Below the pieces are notes generated by a model. That model searched no databases. It had not been told where the DNA came from and worked only from the letters and a program-made list of their open reading frames with translations. Positions 17,647 to 26,611 of a stretch of 64,000 bases of DNA are shown here, piece by piece (within the stretch, counting starts at the first letter, position 1; each line of letters starts with the position of its first letter). Both the position numbers and the translations under genes were made by a program. Source of the DNA: Candidatus Dadabacteria bacterium (GTDB lineage Bacteria > Desulfobacterota_D > UBA1144 > Nemesobacterales > Nemesobacteraceae); contig JAJECI010000003.1 of NCBI GenBank assembly GCA_022822065.1, positions 1 through 64,000 on the forward strand, read 5' to 3'.

Positions 17647-18489
17647 ATGGCGGATTACGCAAACCCGGATGTTTTGGTGAGCACGGAGTGGGTAGAGGAG
17701 CATATTGACGACCCCGATATCGTTATAGTGGAGTCGGATGAGGACATACTGCTTTACGAAATAGGACACATAAGAAATTCGGTGAAATTTGACTGGCAGA
17801 CCGAGCTTCAGGATCAGCTTATAAGGGACTACGTGAGCAGGGAGGATTTCGAGGCGCTGCTTTCTGAAAAAGGCATTTCAAACGACCACGCGGTGGTTTT
17901 CTACGGTGACAGGAGCAACTGGTGGGCCTGCTACGCCTTCTGGACCTTCAAGGTCCTGGGGCATGAAAAGTGCCTCATAATGGACGGCGGCAGGCAGAAA
18001 TGGGTTGACGAGGGAAGAGACTTGGTAAAGGATGTTCCCGAAAGGGCGAAAACGGATTACAAGGTGTCGGCGGTCGATGAGTCGATAAGGGCCTTTCGCG
18101 ATGACGTTGTTGGACACATGGGCTCCGGCAAGCCGCTTGTCGATGTCCGTTCCCCGAAGGAATATTCGGGAGAGCTTCTTCACATGGAGGCTTACCCCCA
18201 GGAAGGCGCGCTTCGCGGAGGACATATTCCGGGCGCGGTAAACGTTCCCTGGGCCACGGCCGCGAACGAGGACGGAACCTTCCGCTCGGCCGATGAGCTT
18301 GTCGATATATACGAAAAGGGGCAGGGGCTGAGCAAGGACCAGGACGTGATTGCCTACTGCAGGATAGGGGAGCGTTCTTCTCACACCTGGTTTGTCCTTA
18401 CCTATCTTCTCGGGTTTGAGAACGTCAGGAATTACGACGGCTCGTGGACCGAGTGGGGGAACCTTGTAAGGGCTCCGATAGAAAAATAA
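17647..18489 (+). CDS. Thiosulfate/3-mercaptopyruvate sulfurtransferase (two-domain rhodanese)
   Basis: This is a two-domain rhodanese of 280 residues. I chose ATG 17647 because GGAGG lies 8 bases upstream. The N-terminal rhodanese domain (about 1-140) is non-catalytic. The C-terminal domain carries the active cysteine in [11 protein letters not shown] near residue 238. The loop CRIGERS is closer to thiosulfate sulfurtransferases (CR.G.R/T) than to mercaptopyruvate enzymes (CG.GV), so thiosulfate is the likelier donor. A strong terminator follows and sufE begins 80 bp later. The neighbourhood suggests a role in sulfur relay for Fe-S assembly. Confidence 0.85.
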   Translation: MADYANPDVLVSTEWVEEHIDDPDIVIVESDEDILLYEIGHIRNSVKFDWQTELQDQLIRDYVSREDFEALLSEKGISNDHAVVFYGDRSNWWACYAFWTFKVLGHEKCLIMDGGRQKWVDEGRDLVKDVPERAKTDYKVSAVDESIRAFRDDVVGHMGSGKPLVDVRSPKEYSGELLHMEAYPQEGALRGGHIPGAVNVPWATAANEDGTFRSADELVDIYEKGQGLSKDQDVIAYCRIGERSSHTWFVLTYLLGFENVRNYDGSWTEWGNLVRAPIEK

Positions 18490-18518
18490 AAGGAGAAGTG
18501 TTTTTGAGATAATCAAAA

Positions 18519-18554
18519 GGATGTGGTCTTGCGGGTCCGCATCCTTTTTTTTTT
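18519..18554 (+). terminator. Rho-independent terminator after the sulfurtransferase gene
   Basis: An 8-bp stem, GGATGTGG with CCGCATCC (one G-T pair), a 10-base loop and a run of ten T. It separates the sulfurtransferase transcript from sufE. Confidence 0.85.
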
Positions 18555-18568
18555 GAAACTGCGGGGAA

Positions 18569-18994
18569 ATGGCCAGCATAGAGGAAATAGTCAGGGAATT
18601 CCAGGCGGCTGATCGTCAGGAGATGATAGAGCTCCTGATAGATTACTCGGAAGACCTTCCCGAGATTCCAAGGAGGTTTGCCGAGCGCGTGGACAGGGAT
18701 CTTAACAAGGTGCACGAGTGCGAGACCCCGGTTTTTATCTGGGTTGAGGTGGAAGACGGCAAGGCGAATATATTTGCCGACGTCCCGGAACCGTTTCCGA
18801 CCGTGAGGGGGCTTGTGTCGATTCTCGTGAGCGCCTTTGACGGACTCTCTCCGGAGGAGATCGAATCCGCGCCGGTGGACTTTATCTCCCAGCTCGGGAT
18901 AGCCCAGAATCTCGGGATAAGGAGGGTAAGGGGTCTCAGCGCGGTTTACGCGAGGATAAAAAGCGAGGTAAGAAGGCACGGTGCACTCACATGA
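18569..18994 (+). CDS. sufE: SufE-family sulfur acceptor protein
   Basis: SufE accepts persulfide sulfur from a cysteine desulfurase and hands it to the scaffold. The 141-residue protein matches the family from its helical start (IEEIVREFQAADRQEMIELLIDY) through the active-site loop VHECETPVFIWVE near 50-62, in which Cys53 is the expected acceptor. The C-terminal half includes the FISQLGIAQNLG helix. It overlaps the next gene by 4 bases (ATGA). No cysteine desulfurase lies in the window, so its partner is encoded elsewhere or the upstream rhodanese supplies sulfur. Confidence 0.85.
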   Translation: MASIEEIVREFQAADRQEMIELLIDYSEDLPEIPRRFAERVDRDLNKVHECETPVFIWVEVEDGKANIFADVPEPFPTVRGLVSILVSAFDGLSPEEIESAPVDFISQLGIAQNLGIRRVRGLSAVYARIKSEVRRHGALT

Positions 18995-19380
18995 TTGAAG
19001 AAGAAAGAATGAAGATGATCATGGACCACTATGAGAATCCGAGAAACTTCGGCCCGCTTGAGAGCCCCACGGTGACGCTTAGAGGCGGCAACCCTAATTG
19101 CGGAGACACGTTGAATATCTATATTCGTACAGCCGACGGGGGCATTATAGAAGATATAAGTTTTGACGGGGAAGGTTGCACGATAAGCCAGGCCGCGGCT
19201 TCCCTTCTTACGGAATTTTTAAAGGGAAAGACCGTGGAGCAGCTAAGAGAGCTCGACTCCGACTATCTCAGGGAATTTCTCGGCAAGGACATAATGGTAA
19301 CCCGCCCGAAGTGCAGCCGCCTCGCCCTTGAAACCCTCAAATCATGGGCAAGGGATTTCGGGAGGGGAAAAACCGCCTGA
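18991..19380 (+). CDS. Fe-S cluster assembly scaffold, SufU/IscU (NifU N-terminal) family
   Basis: The 129-residue protein has the three scaffold cysteines: NPNCGD near residue 36, GEGCTIS near 62 and PKCSRLAL near 106, with the ligand-exchange Asp in CGD. The pattern FLGKDI...KCSRLALETL is typical of SufU/IscU proteins. It builds Fe-S clusters from persulfide sulfur and iron. Its overlap with sufE (ATGA) argues for one translational unit. Confidence 0.85.
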   Translation: MIEEERMKMIMDHYENPRNFGPLESPTVTLRGGNPNCGDTLNIYIRTADGGIIEDISFDGEGCTISQAAASLLTEFLKGKTVEQLRELDSDYLREFLGKDIMVTRPKCSRLALETLKSWARDFGRGKTA

Positions 19381-19432
19381 TTTTTGGTATACTTCACTTT
19401 ATCACTCAACCAGACCCAAGGAGATTTAAACG

Positions 19433-20767
19433 ATGAAAAACGGCAAACTCGATAAAACGGCTCTAAGCGAGAGGATTGAGGAGGCGCTTAAGTACCCTCT
19501 TTTCGATTCCATATTCAACAGGCGCTCAAGAAGGTTCGGCCTTGGAATGGAGCTTAAGGACAGCACCCTTGAGTTCAAGTCGAAATACGATCCCGTGCCC
19601 CTCACCGAGGTGGAGGAAGCGCTTCTGGTGTGGGCCGGAACGGGACTCACCGGGCTTTGCCTCGCCGACCTGCCGCCCGAGAACGGGATAGATCTTCTCT
19701 GCCAGTGGACGGGAAGAACTTGGCCTTCTGCGTGCAACAATCACGGAACCGAGCTTTTTTTCACAAACGACAATGGTCTTTACCACGTGGACGTGAAGAA
19801 CATGCTTCCCAAGGAGCATGAGATCGACCTGTTTTTCAAGCTCTCCCGCGAGGAGAAAATCGCGAGAGTCCTAGAACTCTACAGAGAGAGCCTTAACAAG
19901 CTTGAGGACGGAAGGGCAGACATGCCCGACAAGATGCCGGGGCTCTTTGAGTTTAACCAGTGGAATGCCAACAAGCCCGGCTCCACGCTTTTTGTTCCGG
20001 TAACGGATATCACCGAGGAGTACCTCAATCTTCTTACCCTTTACTGTGCTCACAGCTACGGATTCACGATTATCGACGATCTTACCGGAAAGCCCGCGGG
20101 CGTTGAGAAGTGGGTAGAGAGTGGCAGGCTCAAGGGCGATATCAAGCTTTCCCTGTTTGATCTTGAGGTAAGAATTCTTACGGGACTTAACGTTGAGCAG
20201 GCGTTTGTCACGCAGAACATGGCCCTTGCTCTCCAGCCTCTGGGGCTTGCCGGATGGGCGTTTACGGGCTTCATACCGAGATTCGCCATGGGAGCCGCCC
20301 CGAACCTGTTCAAGGGGCTCGGATTCCGCTTTGTCCAGCCGAAGAAAGGTACGATCGATCCTCCCACCACCGTTCCCGTGGGGAAGGACGGGGTCTTTGA
20401 AGCTTACTGCCCGCCCTACTATGAGAACATGGATGATGCGATCGATCACTTCCTGGCCCACAAATGGAAAGCGTGGGAATCCGACAAGCCTTTTCCGTAC
20501 ACAGAGCCTGACAAGCATCTTATGAAGGCCCCGAGACCGACGGAGACCACCATGCAGATTGTAAGGGACGTCGCGAACTATATTTATGACACTTACGGCA
20601 GATTCCCCGCGTTTGTGGATCCCATGTACATGAGGCTAGTTTTTCAGGCGATGCACATAGACGTGGATTTCTATGACCAGTATTACCCGAAGGGTTCTTA
20701 TTCGGACAGGCATCTGCAGGCTTTTCTCGAAAACAATCCGGACCAGAGAGAACGCTTCGAAAAGTAG
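19433..20767 (+). CDS. Nitroreductase-like protein of unknown function
   Basis: The 444-residue protein is soluble. The N-terminal part has the opening of the nitroreductase fold, DSIFNRRSRRFGLGMEL (residues 23-39), where the Arg/Ser pair usually contacts FMN phosphate, and a helix EVEEALLVWAGTGLTGLCLAD near 63-83. The remaining 350 residues do not resemble a family I can name. They hold several aromatic-rich conserved-looking blocks (PPTTVPVG, YCPPYYENMDDAIDHFLAHKW, FVDPMYMRLVFQAMHIDVDFYDQYY). It is much longer than normal nitroreductases (about 200 residues). It begins a three-gene set with an FAD reductase and a membrane Fe-S protein. The substrate is unknown. Confidence 0.6.
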   Translation: MKNGKLDKTALSERIEEALKYPLFDSIFNRRSRRFGLGMELKDSTLEFKSKYDPVPLTEVEEALLVWAGTGLTGLCLADLPPENGIDLLCQWTGRTWPSACNNHGTELFFTNDNGLYHVDVKNMLPKEHEIDLFFKLSREEKIARVLELYRESLNKLEDGRADMPDKMPGLFEFNQWNANKPGSTLFVPVTDITEEYLNLLTLYCAHSYGFTIIDDLTGKPAGVEKWVESGRLKGDIKLSLFDLEVRILTGLNVEQAFVTQNMALALQPLGLAGWAFTGFIPRFAMGAAPNLFKGLGFRFVQPKKGTIDPPTTVPVGKDGVFEAYCPPYYENMDDAIDHFLAHKWKAWESDKPFPYTEPDKHLMKAPRPTETTMQIVRDVANYIYDTYGRFPAFVDPMYMRLVFQAMHIDVDFYDQYYPKGSYSDRHLQAFLENNPDQRERFEK

Positions 20768-20822
20768 CATCTGCCGCGTGCGGAGAGTCTAACTCGGTTT
20801 GCGGTAAGGAAGGAAACCAGCC

Positions 20823-22097
20823 ATGCGCGTAGCTATTATCGGAAATGGGGTAACGGGGGTCGCGGCCGCTCTCAGTATACGCAGGCACCAGCCCAACTGG
20901 GAAATCGTAATGATTTCGGGGGAATCCTCTTTTCACTATTCCCGCCCGGCGCTCATGTACATATTCATGGGCCACATGAGCTACAAGGACACCAAGCCCT
21001 ACGAGGACAGTTTCTGGAGAAAAAACCGCATTGATCTGGTGCGGGGCTGGGTTAACGAAATTGATGCTGCCGGGAAAAAGCTCATCATGCACGAAAAAGA
21101 TCCCGTTTCGTTCGATAAGCTGCTTATCGCCACGGGGTCCAGGTCAAACAAGTTCGGGTGGCCCGGTCAGGATCTCGATGGAGTCCAGGGTTTCTACAGC
21201 CTGATGGATCTCAGGCTTCTTTACGAGAACGTAAAGGGCGCCCGAAGCGCCGTCATAGTTGGAGGAGGTCTCATCGGAATCGAACTTGCGGAGATGCTTC
21301 ACTCGCGCAATATCCACGTCACTTTTCTGGTGAGAGAAAAATCCTACTGGACGAACGTCCTTCCGATTGAGGAATCGCAGATGATAAACCGGGTGATCCT
21401 GGAGCAGGGAATCGATCTTAGGCTCACCACGGAGCTTAAGGAGATAGCAGGGAACGATTCGGGAAGGGTTCGGGGAGTTGTGACCAGCAAAGATGAATTT
21501 ATAGAATGCGAGATCGTCGGACTCACCGCGGGGGTGAGTCCGAACATCGTCCTTGCCGAGGCAAGCGGCATAAAGACAGGGAGAGGTATTCTGGTCGACT
21601 GGGGCTTCAGGACTGATACCCCCGACGTGTTTGCCGCCGGGGACTGCGCCGAGATAGTCACCGAAGGGGAGGGGAGAAACCTTATTCAGCAGGTCTGGTA
21701 CACGGGCAAGAACCAGGGGAAAGTGGCCGGAGAGGTCATGGCCGGCCGGCAAAGCGTGTATGACCCCGGGATATGGTATAACTCGGCCAAGTTCTTCGAT
21801 CTTGAGTACCAGACTTACGGCATGGTGAGAAACGTTCCCGTTGAAGGGGAAAGCAATTTTTACTGGGAGCACCCCGATCGCAGCCGTTCGATAAGAATCG
21901 TCACGAGAGACGGAGCCGTCTGCGGCATAAAAGTCATGGGCCTTCGCTACAGCCACAGGATCTGCGAGAGCTGGGTAGCGGAGAGGAGGTCCCTTGACTA
22001 CGTGCTCGATCATCTGGGGGACGCCAATTTCGATCCCGAGTTCTACGAGAAATGCGAAGCGGAAATAATAAAGGAGATAAGGAAGCAGGCCGCCTGA
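20823..22097 (+). CDS. NAD(P)/FAD-dependent oxidoreductase (pyridine nucleotide-disulfide family)
   Basis: The 424-residue flavoprotein has an N-terminal FAD-binding motif, IIGNGVTGVAAA (residues 5-16), an ATG block, LLIATGSRS, near 103, an NAD(P)H-binding GGGLIGIEL near 147, and the second FAD block VFAAGDCAEI near 270. It resembles nitrite-reductase and ferredoxin/rubredoxin-reductase-type proteins and has no redox-active CxxxxC disulfide. Its stop overlaps the next start (TGATG). Together with that polyferredoxin it could shuttle electrons between NAD(P)H and the membrane. Confidence 0.8.
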   Translation: MRVAIIGNGVTGVAAALSIRRHQPNWEIVMISGESSFHYSRPALMYIFMGHMSYKDTKPYEDSFWRKNRIDLVRGWVNEIDAAGKKLIMHEKDPVSFDKLLIATGSRSNKFGWPGQDLDGVQGFYSLMDLRLLYENVKGARSAVIVGGGLIGIELAEMLHSRNIHVTFLVREKSYWTNVLPIEESQMINRVILEQGIDLRLTTELKEIAGNDSGRVRGVVTSKDEFIECEIVGLTAGVSPNIVLAEASGIKTGRGILVDWGFRTDTPDVFAAGDCAEIVTEGEGRNLIQQVWYTGKNQGKVAGEVMAGRQSVYDPGIWYNSAKFFDLEYQTYGMVRNVPVEGESNFYWEHPDRSRSIRIVTRDGAVCGIKVMGLRYSHRICESWVAERRSLDYVLDHLGDANFDPEFYEKCEAEIIKEIRKQAA

Positions 22098-23491
22098 TGG
22101 AACAGAACATTATAGATTACGATTTTGACGAAGAAGCCCTCGGTTTTGAGGAGCCGGAGAAAGCCCCGGCCGAACCACTTGGAATCGGAGAAAAGCTTTC
22201 TCTCGCCGTCCTGGGATTCGGAATCCTGATGTTCGCGCTTCAGGCCATGGGCATGCCTCCGGGCGGCACATGGGCCGGGTTTCTTCTCGTATTGCTTCCC
22301 GTCTTCTTCGGTACGGTGTTCTACTTCTACCTCGATTTCAAAGGCACGGTTCCGGGTATCAAGCATGATAATATCTACTTCAGGGGACTGACCAACAAGG
22401 GGGTTCTCGGCTGGCTTGTCGGAATCGTGTTCACCGGTTTCTACATAGCTCTCTACTGGTTTCCCGAATACCTGGCGGGGGGAATAAAGATCGTAAACCC
22501 GCTTTCTCTGGCCCTTTCGGGATCTCCGGCCAACAACTGGTTTTTCTACGGTTTTCTCTACACCATAGCCGTTTTCGTCTTCGGAGTAAGGATGTTCATG
22601 AAATACAGGCATAACCGCTACCAGAAGATAAGAACGGCTTCGGTTATGTTCTTCCAGCTCGGGTTCGCCTTTCTTATCCCCAACATACTCATGCTGTTTA
22701 ACCAGCCCGAGTTCTACCTCAGCTACTTCTGGCCGCTTAAGCCCGAATACCTGTTCCCGGGCACCTTAAGCTATTTTGTGAATCATCCCGGCGGGTTGGG
22801 GATGTTCCTTATTTTCTGGGGAGCCGTGATGACCTTCATTGCCACTCCGCTTCTTACCTACTATTTCGGCAAGAGATGGTACTGTTCGTGGGTCTGCGGC
22901 TGCGGGGGGCTTGCGGAAACCATGGGGGACCCGTTTAGACAGCTTTCCGACAAATCGAAAAAGGCGTGGCGCATAGAGCGCTGGATCGTGCATTCCGTAC
23001 TGGTGTTTATCGTTGTTACGACGGTTCTTCTCTGGGTTAACTCCGCGACCTCGGGAGCGGTGTTCGGGGAAGCGTCGATGTCTCTTAAGAAGTGGTACGG
23101 GTTCTACATCGGGGCCATTTTCTCGGGGGTTATAGGCGTGGGTTTCTACCCCATAATGGGAAGCAGGGTGTGGTGCCGGTTCGGTTGTCCTCTGGCCGCC
23201 GTTCTCGGAATTTTACAGAGGTATCTCTCAAGATTCAGGATCACCACAAACGGCGATCAGTGCATGTCATGCGGGAACTGTTCCACCTACTGCGAGATGG
23301 GCATAGACGTCAGGGCTTACGCTCAGAAGGGCGAGAATATAATAAGAGCGTCATGCGTCGGATGCGGGGTGTGCGCGGCCGTGTGTCCTAGGGGAGTGCT
23401 TAAGCTTGAAAACGGGGGGACTTTCAAGGACAGATTTCCCGGAGCGGACAGACCGCTTGGGGCGCTTATCGATTCGCTTAAACATGCCTAG
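22097..23491 (+). CDS. Membrane-bound 4Fe-4S polyferredoxin (NapH/NosR/RdxA-like)
   Basis: The start at 22097 shares one base with the preceding stop; the longer frame from 22052 overlaps the upstream gene. The 464-residue protein has an acidic N-terminal tail of about 30 residues and about six or seven transmembrane helices. NapH/NosR-type Cys motifs are present (WYCSWVCGCGG near 262 and WCRFGCP near 363). Two ferredoxin-type 4Fe-4S motifs follow near the C-terminus: CMSCGNCSTYCEMG and CVGCGVCAAVCPRG. Such proteins pass electrons between the quinone pool and soluble redox partners. It closes the 19433-23491 module. Confidence 0.82.
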   Translation: MEQNIIDYDFDEEALGFEEPEKAPAEPLGIGEKLSLAVLGFGILMFALQAMGMPPGGTWAGFLLVLLPVFFGTVFYFYLDFKGTVPGIKHDNIYFRGLTNKGVLGWLVGIVFTGFYIALYWFPEYLAGGIKIVNPLSLALSGSPANNWFFYGFLYTIAVFVFGVRMFMKYRHNRYQKIRTASVMFFQLGFAFLIPNILMLFNQPEFYLSYFWPLKPEYLFPGTLSYFVNHPGGLGMFLIFWGAVMTFIATPLLTYYFGKRWYCSWVCGCGGLAETMGDPFRQLSDKSKKAWRIERWIVHSVLVFIVVTTVLLWVNSATSGAVFGEASMSLKKWYGFYIGAIFSGVIGVGFYPIMGSRVWCRFGCPLAAVLGILQRYLSRFRITTNGDQCMSCGNCSTYCEMGIDVRAYAQKGENIIRASCVGCGVCAAVCPRGVLKLENGGTFKDRFPGADRPLGALIDSLKHA

Positions 23492-23511
23492 CTTCCGCAC
23501 CTGCGGAAGGC

Positions 23512-23964
23512 TCAGATATTGAGAAACTCGACGGATTCCAAGCTTTCTTTTTTTCCACGGTCGACTCTCTCGATTACCTCGCCGCTTTTCGTGTCGAAAA
23601 TGAAACAGGATATTCCGGAAATTATCTCCATGTTAAACTCTAGGAAATTGTTGACGTATACCTTGGAGTCTTCGAGAATTTCCTTGTGATCGGCTTTCTC
23701 CGGGTTTCTTACGAGGATAAAGTATGCGCATAGAAAGTCGGGAAGATCGGGGTTATGCGCGAACACCGCTTTTGAATCGTATTTCAGGATCACGTTATTG
23801 TTGAAATAGCGCTGGTATCCCGCAATTAGCGGCTGATTCAGATGAGACAGGGCGTAAACTATTGCGCAGGTGATTTTGCTCTGGTTCTCAATCATGAAAT
23901 CAAGCGCTTCCTTGTTAAACCGCTTGAGTGTTTCTTCCGCTTCCTCGTTTCTTCGTGGTGACAT
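23512..23964 (-). CDS. Hypothetical protein
   Basis: I chose ATG 23964 because a perfect AGGAGG lies 6 bases upstream; the frame otherwise stays open back to 24252 through low-quality sequence antisense to rny. The 150-residue product is soluble, with a helical, charged N-terminus (RRNEEAEETLKRFNKEALDF) and a mixed alpha/beta remainder. Its last block, SGISCFIFDTKSGEVIERVDRG, looks like a beta-hairpin domain. I do not recognise the family. It follows rny on the same strand after about 105 bp. Confidence 0.6.
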   Translation of the reverse strand: MSPRRNEEAEETLKRFNKEALDFMIENQSKITCAIVYALSHLNQPLIAGYQRYFNNNVILKYDSKAVFAHNPDLPDFLCAYFILVRNPEKADHKEILEDSKVYVNNFLEFNMEIISGISCFIFDTKSGEVIERVDRGKKESLESVEFLNI

Positions 23965-24068
23965 TTTATCCTCCTTGAGAAGTCCCGTCCGCCGGTTTTT
24001 CCTGTTTAAGTGGTGGGCTTCTAATATACCATAAACCTCAAGCGGGGACAGGAGCGCCGTTATACTGT

Positions 24069-25625
24069 CTATGAGGCATACGCAGTCGCCCTGCTTTCCC
24101 TTATGACCATGATCTTGATCTGCCCCGGGTAAACGACCTCTTTTTCTATTTTCTTGGCTATTTCGTGGGAAAGGATAGCTCCTTCCTCGTCGCTTACCTG
24201 GTCGCTTTCCACTATCACCCTGACTTCTCTTCCGGCCTGGATCGCATAGCACCTCTCAACGCCCGGGAAAGAACTCGCGACGCCTTCTATGCTCTCGATT
24301 CTTTTCACGTAGTTCTCGTACGTTTCCCTCCTGGCGCCTGGGCGCGCGGCCGAAATGGCGTCGGCCGCCTGCACGAGAAGCGGCAGGATTCCCTGAGGCT
24401 GGGGGTCATGGGTTTTTTCAAGCGCGTCAATAATTTCGGGGGGTTCGCCGTATTTTTTGACGATGTTCGCTCCTATGTCCACGTGGGAACCTTCGATCTC
24501 GTGATCAACCGCTTTTCCTATGTCGTGGAGCAGTCCGGCTCTTTTGGCCAGTTTTTCGTCGTATCCGATTTCGGAAGCCAGCATTCCGCAGATGAACCCT
24601 ACCTCAATCGAATGATTGAGTATGTTCTGCGAGTAGCTCGTTCTGTATTTAAGCATCCCGAGATTGTTTATCAGTTCCGGGTGCATGCCGCTTATGCCGA
24701 GATCAAAAAGAGCCTGTTCTCCCTCTTTCTGTATTTCCCTTTCTATCTCCTTTTCAACCTCGGTTACCACCTCCTCGATTCTTGCGGGGTGAATTCTCCC
24801 GTCGGCTATCAGCCGCTCAAGCGAAATTTTCGCCACTTCCCGCCTGATGGGGTTGAAACACGAGATCACAACCGTCTCGGGCGTGTCGTCGATAATTATG
24901 TCCACCCCGGTACGAAGTTCTATGGATCGGATGTTCCGTCCTTCGCGCCCGATAATTCTTCCCTTTACGTCGTCGCTCGGGAGATTGACGACCGACACCG
25001 TTTTCTCGCTCGTGTAGCTTCCGGAATATCTCTGGATGGCAAGGGATATTATGTCCTTCGCCTTCCGTTCGGCCGATGAATTGCACTCTTCTTCTATCTG
25101 CTTGAGTCTTTTCGCCGCCTCGTGTCTTGCCTCGTTCTCAACCAGTCTTACGAGTTCGGCCTTAGCCGTTTCGCGGGTAAAACCTGACACCTCTTCAATC
25201 TTTCCCTTTATCTCTTCGATGTTCTCATCAAGAGTTCTCTGCTTTTCCTCAAGAGCTAGGTTCTTGCTCTCCAGTTCCGTCTTCCCCTTCTCTAGTTCCA
25301 CCTTCTTTGTGTCAATTTGCTCATATTCCTTGCCAAGTTTCTCTTCCCTTGCCTTCAGCTTTTTTTCAGTAGCGGAAAACTCTTTGCGCTTTTCGCTCGA
25401 CATCTTCTGCATCTGGGAATTTCTGTCCTTGACGAGTTTCTTCGCCCTGTTCTCAGCCCTGTTTCTTATCTCTTCCGCCTGTTTCTCGGCCTTTTCGATT
25501 ATGATCTGGGCTTGATTCTGGCTTTCGCGGATCCCCTTTTTCTCCATGATCATCTTGTAGATGAAATGGGCGGCGAATCCAAGTCCGAAGAGCAGCAAAA
25601 ACAGCAATATTGATTGTGCTTGCAT
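24069..25625 (-). CDS. rny: Ribonuclease Y
   Basis: RNase Y is a membrane-anchored endoribonuclease that initiates mRNA decay. The start at 25625 gives MQAQSILLFLL, a hydrophobic anchor, with AAGGAG 7 bases upstream. Residues about 25-190 form a long charged coiled coil. A KH domain follows (GRIIGREGRNIRSIE near 227-241). The HD domain has HSIEVGF and GLLHDIGKAVDHEIEGSH near 345-375. The 518-residue length is typical. The window also encodes RNase G, so both major decay endonucleases coexist in this organism. Confidence 0.95.
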   Translation of the reverse strand: MQAQSILLFLLLFGLGFAAHFIYKMIMEKKGIRESQNQAQIIIEKAEKQAEEIRNRAENRAKKLVKDRNSQMQKMSSEKRKEFSATEKKLKAREEKLGKEYEQIDTKKVELEKGKTELESKNLALEEKQRTLDENIEEIKGKIEEVSGFTRETAKAELVRLVENEARHEAAKRLKQIEEECNSSAERKAKDIISLAIQRYSGSYTSEKTVSVVNLPSDDVKGRIIGREGRNIRSIELRTGVDIIIDDTPETVVISCFNPIRREVAKISLERLIADGRIHPARIEEVVTEVEKEIEREIQKEGEQALFDLGISGMHPELINNLGMLKYRTSYSQNILNHSIEVGFICGMLASEIGYDEKLAKRAGLLHDIGKAVDHEIEGSHVDIGANIVKKYGEPPEIIDALEKTHDPQPQGILPLLVQAADAISAARPGARRETYENYVKRIESIEGVASSFPGVERCYAIQAGREVRVIVESDQVSDEEGAILSHEIAKKIEKEVVYPGQIKIMVIRESRATAYAS

Positions 25626-25626
25626 T

Positions 25627-26313
25627 TCAGTCTCCTTCTTTAGCCAGACAGTCAATTGCTCCGTCTTCTGTGATTATGCGACCCGTCTTAACGTCGGTTT
25701 CGTCCGAAGGGACGCTTTCTAGTACCTGGAACCGGTAGGCCAGTCCGAAGCGCATCTGCCTGGGTATATCTTTTAAAAACCTGTCGTAAAAACCTTTTCC
25801 GTACCCGATTCTGTTTCCGGAGAAATCAAAAGCCACTCCCGGCACCAGTACGAGGTCAAGCTCGCCGCCGCGGGCGCGTTCGGCGTCCGCGGGGGGTTCC
25901 GGGATGGAAAAGCCCCCGGGGGTGAGTTCCTCAATGTTCCTCGTTCTCAGGAAAACAAGATCGGAGCCTAGGGTTTTCGGAAAAAAAACCTTTTTTTCAA
26001 GATCAATGCATTTTTTGAATATTTCGCGGGTGTCGACTTCGCCGTTTACGGGGAAATAGAGAGCGACGCTCAATGCGTCAGAGAAGACCTTCTCGGAGAG
26101 AAGAACCTTGAGAACCATGGCGGATTTTTCCCGCCGCAGAGATTGAGGAAGATTCTTTCTCTTCTCGAGAAGATTCCTTCTCAGGCTGTTTTTTTCCTCA
26201 AGTGAGGGATCCCGCGGGCTGGTTTCCCGGGAACCGTTTACGCATGTGGAACCGGAGCTGGTCTCAGAAGCTGTTTCCTCTTGATTTGAAAGGGTCTTCG
26301 GGGCTTTCTTCAA
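25627..26313 (-). CDS. 5-formyltetrahydrofolate cyclo-ligase
   Basis: The enzyme converts 5-formyl-THF to 5,10-methenyl-THF using ATP. Core homology runs from SLEEKNSLRRNLLEKRKNL through YFPVNGEVDTR to GYGKGFYDRFL and the C-terminal VPSDETD block. The start is unclear. No ATG lies near the domain boundary, and the frame opens inside zapA; I give a TTG at 26313, with an ATG at 26400 also possible. Either choice adds 35-65 residues that overlap the 3' end of zapA in another frame. It ends one base before the rny start at 25625, so the four genes zapB-like, zapA, ligase and rny form an operon. Confidence 0.8.
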   Translation of the reverse strand: MKKAPKTLSNQEETASETSSGSTCVNGSRETSPRDPSLEEKNSLRRNLLEKRKNLPQSLRREKSAMVLKVLLSEKVFSDALSVALYFPVNGEVDTREIFKKCIDLEKKVFFPKTLGSDLVFLRTRNIEELTPGGFSIPEPPADAERARGGELDLVLVPGVAFDFSGNRIGYGKGFYDRFLKDIPRQMRFGLAYRFQVLESVPSDETDVKTGRIITEDGAIDCLAKEGD

Positions 26314-26611
26314 TAAGGACGGGTTCTTTTTGGCTTCCGGGTGATTCGAGCAGTCCGACCAGTTTCTCTGTTTTTCTTTCCGCGGCTCTTTTGAACTCAT
26401 CAAATTCCCTCTGCAGTGCGAAGAAATCATCAACGATCTCAAGAGAAGCCAGAAAAACGGGAGTAGGGACAGCTATGGACGCGTTATCTTCTGCTGCCCC
26501 GGTAATTTTTTGTTCAAGATAATCTACAATTTTCGTAAGGTAACTCTTTTCAGCATCCGTGAGGACTGAATATTCCTTCCCAAAGAAAACTACTTTTATC
26601 CTGTCTTTCAT
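26264..26611 (-). CDS. zapA: Cell division protein ZapA
   Basis: ZapA bundles FtsZ filaments at the division ring. Residues 1-95 match the family: a beta-hairpin opening (IKVVFFGKEYSVLTDAEKSYL) followed by a dimerising helix and a coiled coil (LQREFDEFKRAAERKTEKL). The last 20 residues are Pro/Glu-rich and overlap the ligase gene. The ATG at 26611 overlaps the preceding stop by 4 bases (ATGA). Confidence 0.85.
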   Translation of the reverse strand: MKDRIKVVFFGKEYSVLTDAEKSYLTKIVDYLEQKITGAAEDNASIAVPTPVFLASLEIVDDFFALQREFDEFKRAAERKTEKLVGLLESPGSQKEPVLIEESPEDPFKSRGNSF

